From E44-bin88 sp034419075 (lineage in GTDB: Bacteria > Chloroflexota > Dehalococcoidia > Dehalococcoidales > BS750m-G39), in the NCBI GenBank assembly GCA_034419075.1, contig DAOULR010000003.1:1-9336 (forward strand): DNA of 9,336 nucleotides. The letters run 5' to 3'. The stretch's first letter is position 1, and the number at the start of each line of letters is the position of its first letter. Shown here in pieces: positions 6,711 to 9,336 of the stretch. Below the pieces are notes generated by a model. That model was given only the letters and a program-made list of their open reading frames with translations. It was not told the DNA's origin and ran no database searches. Position numbers and translations under genes: made by a program.

Positions 6711-6893
6711 AACACTTGGTTCGGATCTCTTCAACTCCACCATAATGTACGGTAGGTAGAACTCCCTCTTTTTCAATAGCCACATAATCCACTATGGCGA
6801 CAGGTGTCTTTTCCTATAATCAAGGCGGGCGATGGGAATCTGAAATTCTACAAGACACTGCTTAAAGAGAATTGAGGCGGGTTCATATAGAAC
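6709..6893 (-). pseudogene. Probable frameshifted gene relic, unknown family
   Basis: Two minus-strand frames read as continuous protein if one base is removed from the AAAA run near 6808-6812. The first frame (6893 down to the TAG at 6792-6794) includes EPASILFKQCLVEFQIPIAR followed by LDYRK. The second (6813 down to the TAG at 6709-6711) reads KTPVAIVDYVAIEKEGVLPT followed by VHYGGVEEIRTKC. Both have normal protein composition and no start codon with a ribosome binding site. The upstream end is closed by a stop at 6894-6896. It follows the zinc-ribbon gene by about 65 bases and is closed by a hairpin. The reading is by eye; homology is untested, and chance cannot be excluded for pieces this short. 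Confidence 0.27.
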
Positions 6894-6957
6894 CTATTTT
6901 GCTATAACTGCACGAAAGCCCCTTTAGTGACCTGAGTAGCAAAACAAGCTTATATAC

Positions 6958-7533
6958 TTATGGGGATTTTTGGTATTCAAATAGCTCTCGCTTGCCGCGG
7001 TATTTCCTTTGCGCTCTAGACGATATCTTTTTCCATCTCTCTGGATTTGCCTTCCGCCAGGCTAAACTTTGTTCTCGATGCTTCGCCTTCTCTTCTGGGC
7101 TCAAACTACTGTATTTGTGCCTTTTCCTATACTGGCTGCACTCTCTACAGAACCTCTGATAGCCTAGTGGGCGTGTCTTGCCGCATCTATCACACCTTCT
7201 CATCTCGGCAATAAGTGATGGTATTTGTCTAACCTGTTCCTCCGAATAAAGCCAATGACCACCGGGCTTTGTCGGGTTTATAACACCCTCTTTTCTTAGC
7301 TTGATGAGCCACGTGACCGGGTAGCCCAGCTTAGCCGCAACCGTACGTTCAGCCAAGAACGTAACTCGTGTTGGGCTGTGTTTAGCTAAAATCTGCCTCA
7401 CCTGCTCATGGCTTACGCCAAGCATCTGGCCCAGCTGCCTGAGGCTCTTACCCTTGTTTCTCTCGTGGATAAGTGGCTCTATAGTAGCTGGTGAGACCCT
7501 GTTTATTCTAGCCTGTTCCACAGTCTTGTTCAT
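6958..7533 (-). CDS. Small DNA-binding protein: two helix-turn-helix modules, zinc ribbon and basic tail
   Basis: A 191-residue protein with recognisable parts but no named family. Residues about 27-52 (SLRQLGQMLGVSHEQVRQIL) form a sigma-region-4-like helix-turn-helix. Residues about 59-104, with AAKLGYPVTWLIKLRKEGVI and a GGHWLYSEEQV wing, resemble a MerR/excisionase-type DNA-binding module. C114, C117, C129 and C132 form a CxxC-x11-CxxC zinc ribbon. The tail (137-191) is very basic, with KANPERWKK, a pattern often seen before HNH or endonuclease VII cores in phage proteins, yet no such catalytic core follows. The ATG has AAGG about ten bases upstream. It lies alone between iorB and the palindromic block, so it may be a mobile-element or phage remnant, or a regulator of nearby repeats. 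Its function is not assigned. Confidence 0.82.
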   Translation of the reverse strand: MNKTVEQARINRVSPATIEPLIHERNKGKSLRQLGQMLGVSHEQVRQILAKHSPTRVTFLAERTVAAKLGYPVTWLIKLRKEGVINPTKPGGHWLYSEEQVRQIPSLIAEMRRCDRCGKTRPLGYQRFCRECSQYRKRHKYSSLSPEEKAKHREQSLAWRKANPERWKKISSRAQRKYRGKRELFEYQKSP

Positions 7534-7732
7534 ATGAATATGGCCTTACGAATTAAAAAGGCGGGATGCCACTTGCCCGATTTCAGTCAGGGCTACAATT
7601 ACGGGAGGGGCGGAGGAGATAGTTTAAGCTACTCGGCAGAAAGGAAAAAACATCCTGCAGCACCCTGATTTCCCCTGGCAGAGCCCGCTTATGCTTGATT
7701 CTTCTTAATTCAAGCAATTTCCAACCCTTGGA
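7534..7732. other. Intergenic spacer with no supported gene
   Basis: The 199 bases between iorB and the zinc-ribbon gene hold no credible frame. On the minus strand GCTTGA and TCAAGC can form a 6-bp stem soon after the iorB stop, without a following T-run. CGGG/CCCG followed by CCTTTTT just before the zinc-ribbon gene gives only a four-base stem. I do not call either a terminator. Confidence 0.4.
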
Positions 7733-8338
7733 TTATTTGACCGCCTGTTGGCATGCCTCATATCCCAGTTCAAAGGCTTTAACATTAATTGGAGCCGCTT
7801 TATCCGGGAAACGCTCTCTTATAGCTTCTTTTATAGTGGCTATTTTTATGGGGAGTTGCTCGGTGCCGAATAACGCCCCAAGCATTACGATGTTAGTGGC
7901 TAACCGGCTTCCTGCTTCATGAGCAGTTTTGGCCGCATCTAACTGGACTATCCTGCCTGAAGTTTTGCTCAGTTGCCTTATGATTTCCTTCAGGCTGGGG
8001 TACGTGCTCTCACCTATAGAGACGGTGAAGGGGACGGTTATCGCTTTATTAACTAAGACCAGGCTAGACTTTGATAAATAGGAGATATTTCTAAGTGCCT
8101 CTGAGGGTTCCATACCGACCAGGACATGACACTTACTGGTGGGGATAAGGGAGCCAAAGACATCGTCTCCAATCCTGATGGCGCTGGTTACCGAGCCACC
8201 CCTCACCGCCATCCCCAGTATCTCCGAGCCTCTGACCCTTAAGTTATCAGCAACGGCTGCCTTTCCCAGCAACTCCGACATCAGGATCACTCCCTGTCCG
8301 CCAACCCCCGTGATTAGTATATTAAATTCTTTTCTCAC
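7733..8338 (-). CDS. iorB: Indolepyruvate:ferredoxin oxidoreductase beta subunit (2-oxoacid oxidoreductase gamma-type domain)
   Basis: A 201-residue gamma-type subunit of ferredoxin-dependent 2-oxoacid oxidoreductases. With IorA, which carries thiamine pyrophosphate and iron-sulfur clusters, it oxidises aryl pyruvates to aryl-acetyl-CoA, CO2 and reduced ferredoxin in the cytoplasm. Diagnostic blocks are ITGVGGQGV (9-17), SEILGMAVRGGSVTS (38-52), SLIPTSKCHVLVGMEPSEALR (about 63-83), TNIVMLGALFG (148-158) and INVKAFELGYEA (184-195). Length matches IorB. I chose the GTG at 8338 because AGAGGAG lies eight bases upstream; a longer frame from a TTG at 8386 adds 16 residues with no homology look. 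No iorA is adjacent in the window: the next gene upstream is a CCG-domain protein 75 bp away. Its base and codon use look more A+T-rich than the flanking genes, which may mean separate ancestry. A related 2-oxoacid enzyme is possible. Confidence 0.88.
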   Translation of the reverse strand: MRKEFNILITGVGGQGVILMSELLGKAAVADNLRVRGSEILGMAVRGGSVTSAIRIGDDVFGSLIPTSKCHVLVGMEPSEALRNISYLSKSSLVLVNKAITVPFTVSIGESTYPSLKEIIRQLSKTSGRIVQLDAAKTAHEAGSRLATNIVMLGALFGTEQLPIKIATIKEAIRERFPDKAAPINVKAFELGYEACQQAVK

Positions 8339-8361
8339 TTTCTTCACTCCTCTACTATCAA

Positions 8362-8387
8362 TTTGTAGGGGTAGCCCTGGGCACAAA
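8362..8387. repeat. Short palindrome in the iorB leader sharing the GGGGTAGC motif
   Basis: TTTGT (8362-8366) and ACAAA (8383-8387) enclose AGGGGTAGCCCTGGGC, which itself has AGGG/CCCT facing arms. The GGGGTAGCCC core matches the motif of the palindromic block about 1.7 kb to the left. It lies between the CCG-protein stop and the iorB ribosome binding site and could be a stray copy of the same element or a local mRNA hairpin. Confidence 0.4.
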
Positions 8388-8413
8388 CCCTGCAGCTGGT
8401 GCTTAACTAAGAG

Positions 8414-9336
8414 CTACTCGATAAGCTCCATAATGTGCATCACCCTCACCGGCAGCTTGTTGCGCACCAGGCTGTCGATGAGTTGAATCTCGCACCCCGG
8501 GCAGCTGGTGACCACGATATCGGCGCCGCTGGCCTTGACGGAAGCCGCCTTCTTATCGGCGATGTCCTTGGAGAGGTCGTAGTAGTTCAGGCTGAACGCC
8601 CCCGCCATCCCGCAACAACGGTCGGCGTTGGGCATCTCGACATAGTCCACCCCCGATATTGACTTTATGAGCTGCCTGGGCTGGCTGGTTATGCCCAGGT
8701 GGCGGCTCAGGTGGCAGGGGTCGTGCCAGGTAACCTTCTTGCCCTTGGCTTCCACCGAGGGCTTATAGGCCGATGCCGGCAAATCAAGCACGTCAATCAG
8801 GAACTGGGAGACATCCTTCACTTTTTTGCCGAACTTTTCGTAGGCCTTCTTCCTCTGCGGGGTGTCGGCCAGAAACTTGGCATAATCTTTAAGCGCCGAG
8901 GTACAGGTAGCGCAGTCGGAGATAACGTAGTCCAGCCCCTCGAAGGCTTTAACGTTGGCGTCAGCCATCCTGCGGCCGGTCTCAAAATCGCCCACCCCCA
9001 GAAAGACCGGTGCCCCACAGCACCCCTGCTCTCTGGGCACCACCACCTCCACCCCGTTACGGGTCAGGAAGTTGATGATACGCTCACCGAGCTCGGGCAG
9101 AACGAAATCGGTCATACAGCCGCTAAAATAGCCTACCCTCATCCTAGTCTTGACGCCTCTGGGCGGCACATTGACCACCGGCACCATCTGCCGCAGGAAT
9201 TTAGGGGCGATCTGGGGTATGTTCCGCCCCTTGCCCAGTGCCGAGAGGAACATAGAAAGGTGCCTGATGGTGCCCTCGGTTTTGGGCATAAAGACACCCT
9301 GGAACCAGGAGGCGAAGCGCACCACCCAGCCGAAGA
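8414..9336 (-). CDS. CCG-domain iron-sulfur protein, GlcF/HdrB-like (5' end beyond window)
   Basis: The C-terminal 307 or so residues of an Fe-S oxidoreductase subunit; the frame is still open at the right edge. A GTG at 9325 is possible but has no clear support, and GlcF-like proteins normally have an N-terminal two-[4Fe-4S] ferredoxin region that would lie upstream. Counting from 9325, the first CCG domain has C70, C102-C103-G and C138-x2-C141. The second has C204 in HDPCHLSRHLGI, C237-C238-G and C275-x2-C278. Both fit the Cx31-39CCGx33-36CxxC pattern that binds a noncubane cluster in HdrB and related proteins. The role is electron transfer between a flavin dehydrogenase (glycolate or lactate type) or an Hdr-like complex and a quinone or ferredoxin pool; partners are outside the window. 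The stop lies 75 bp before iorB, so cotranscription is likely. Confidence 0.88.
   Translation of the reverse strand, partial: FGWVVRFASWFQGVFMPKTEGTIRHLSMFLSALGKGRNIPQIAPKFLRQMVPVVNVPPRGVKTRMRVGYFSGCMTDFVLPELGERIINFLTRNGVEVVVPREQGCCGAPVFLGVGDFETGRRMADANVKAFEGLDYVISDCATCTSALKDYAKFLADTPQRKKAYEKFGKKVKDVSQFLIDVLDLPASAYKPSVEAKGKKVTWHDPCHLSRHLGITSQPRQLIKSISGVDYVEMPNADRCCGMAGAFSLNYYDLSKDIADKKAASVKASGADIVVTSCPGCEIQLIDSLVRNKLPVRVMHIMELIE

Noticed and set aside
6718..6742. Plus-strand sequence resembling a tRNA 3' end (GGTTCGGATC ... CTCCACCA), a possible integration-site remnant
   Set aside because: The five bases before TTC do not pair with those after the loop, the loop has G where tRNAs have A58, no acceptor 5' strand or anticodon arm is found upstream, and no second copy occurs in the window.

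Overview
The window is bacterial chromosomal DNA in which every well-supported gene lies on the minus strand, so transcription runs from right to left. GTG and TTG starts behind clear Shine-Dalgarno sequences point to a bacterium. Corrinoid methyltransferases, a ferredoxin-linked 2-oxoacid oxidoreductase subunit and a CCG-domain iron-sulfur protein suggest a strict anaerobe with C1 or acetogen-like metabolism. An uncultivated Chloroflexota (Dehalococcoidia-like) or similar sediment anaerobe would fit, but the lineage is an inference and nothing in the sequence proves it.

Right part (about 7733-9336): the 3' part of a GlcF/HdrB-type protein with two CCG cysteine domains runs off the right edge. 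It is followed by iorB, the gamma-type subunit of indolepyruvate:ferredoxin oxidoreductase, without a visible iorA partner.

Middle part (about 5066-7732): an accessory-looking stretch. It holds one small gene for a protein with two DNA-binding modules and a zinc ribbon (6958-7533). Downstream of that lie a probable frameshifted gene relic ending in a hairpin and about 1.1 kb (5560-6660) packed with imperfect palindromes built on GGGTAGC/GCTACCC. Inside the palindromic stretch is a 2.4-copy tandem repeat of about 100 bp. Between this region and the left operon lies a long leader with a 28-codon open reading frame behind a strong ribosome binding site.

Left part (1-5065): a compact operon reading mttB-family methyltransferase A (480 aa), mttB-family methyltransferase B (513 aa), cognate corrinoid protein (about 233 aa), then a glutamine-dependent asparagine synthetase cut by the left edge. 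Gaps are 20 bp, an overlap or few-base junction, and 27 bp. Neither methyltransferase has an in-frame amber codon, so both belong to the non-pyrrolysine part of the MttB superfamily. The likely biochemistry is transfer of a methyl group from a quaternary amine or similar methylated compound to Co(I) on the corrinoid protein. The downstream methyltransferase and the corrinoid reductive activase are not in the window.

The parts most worth a second look are the palindrome-dense noncoding block, the leader ORF upstream of the methyltransferase operon, the pairing of two divergent mttB paralogs with an asparagine synthetase, and the zinc-ribbon DNA-binding protein that seems to lack a catalytic domain.
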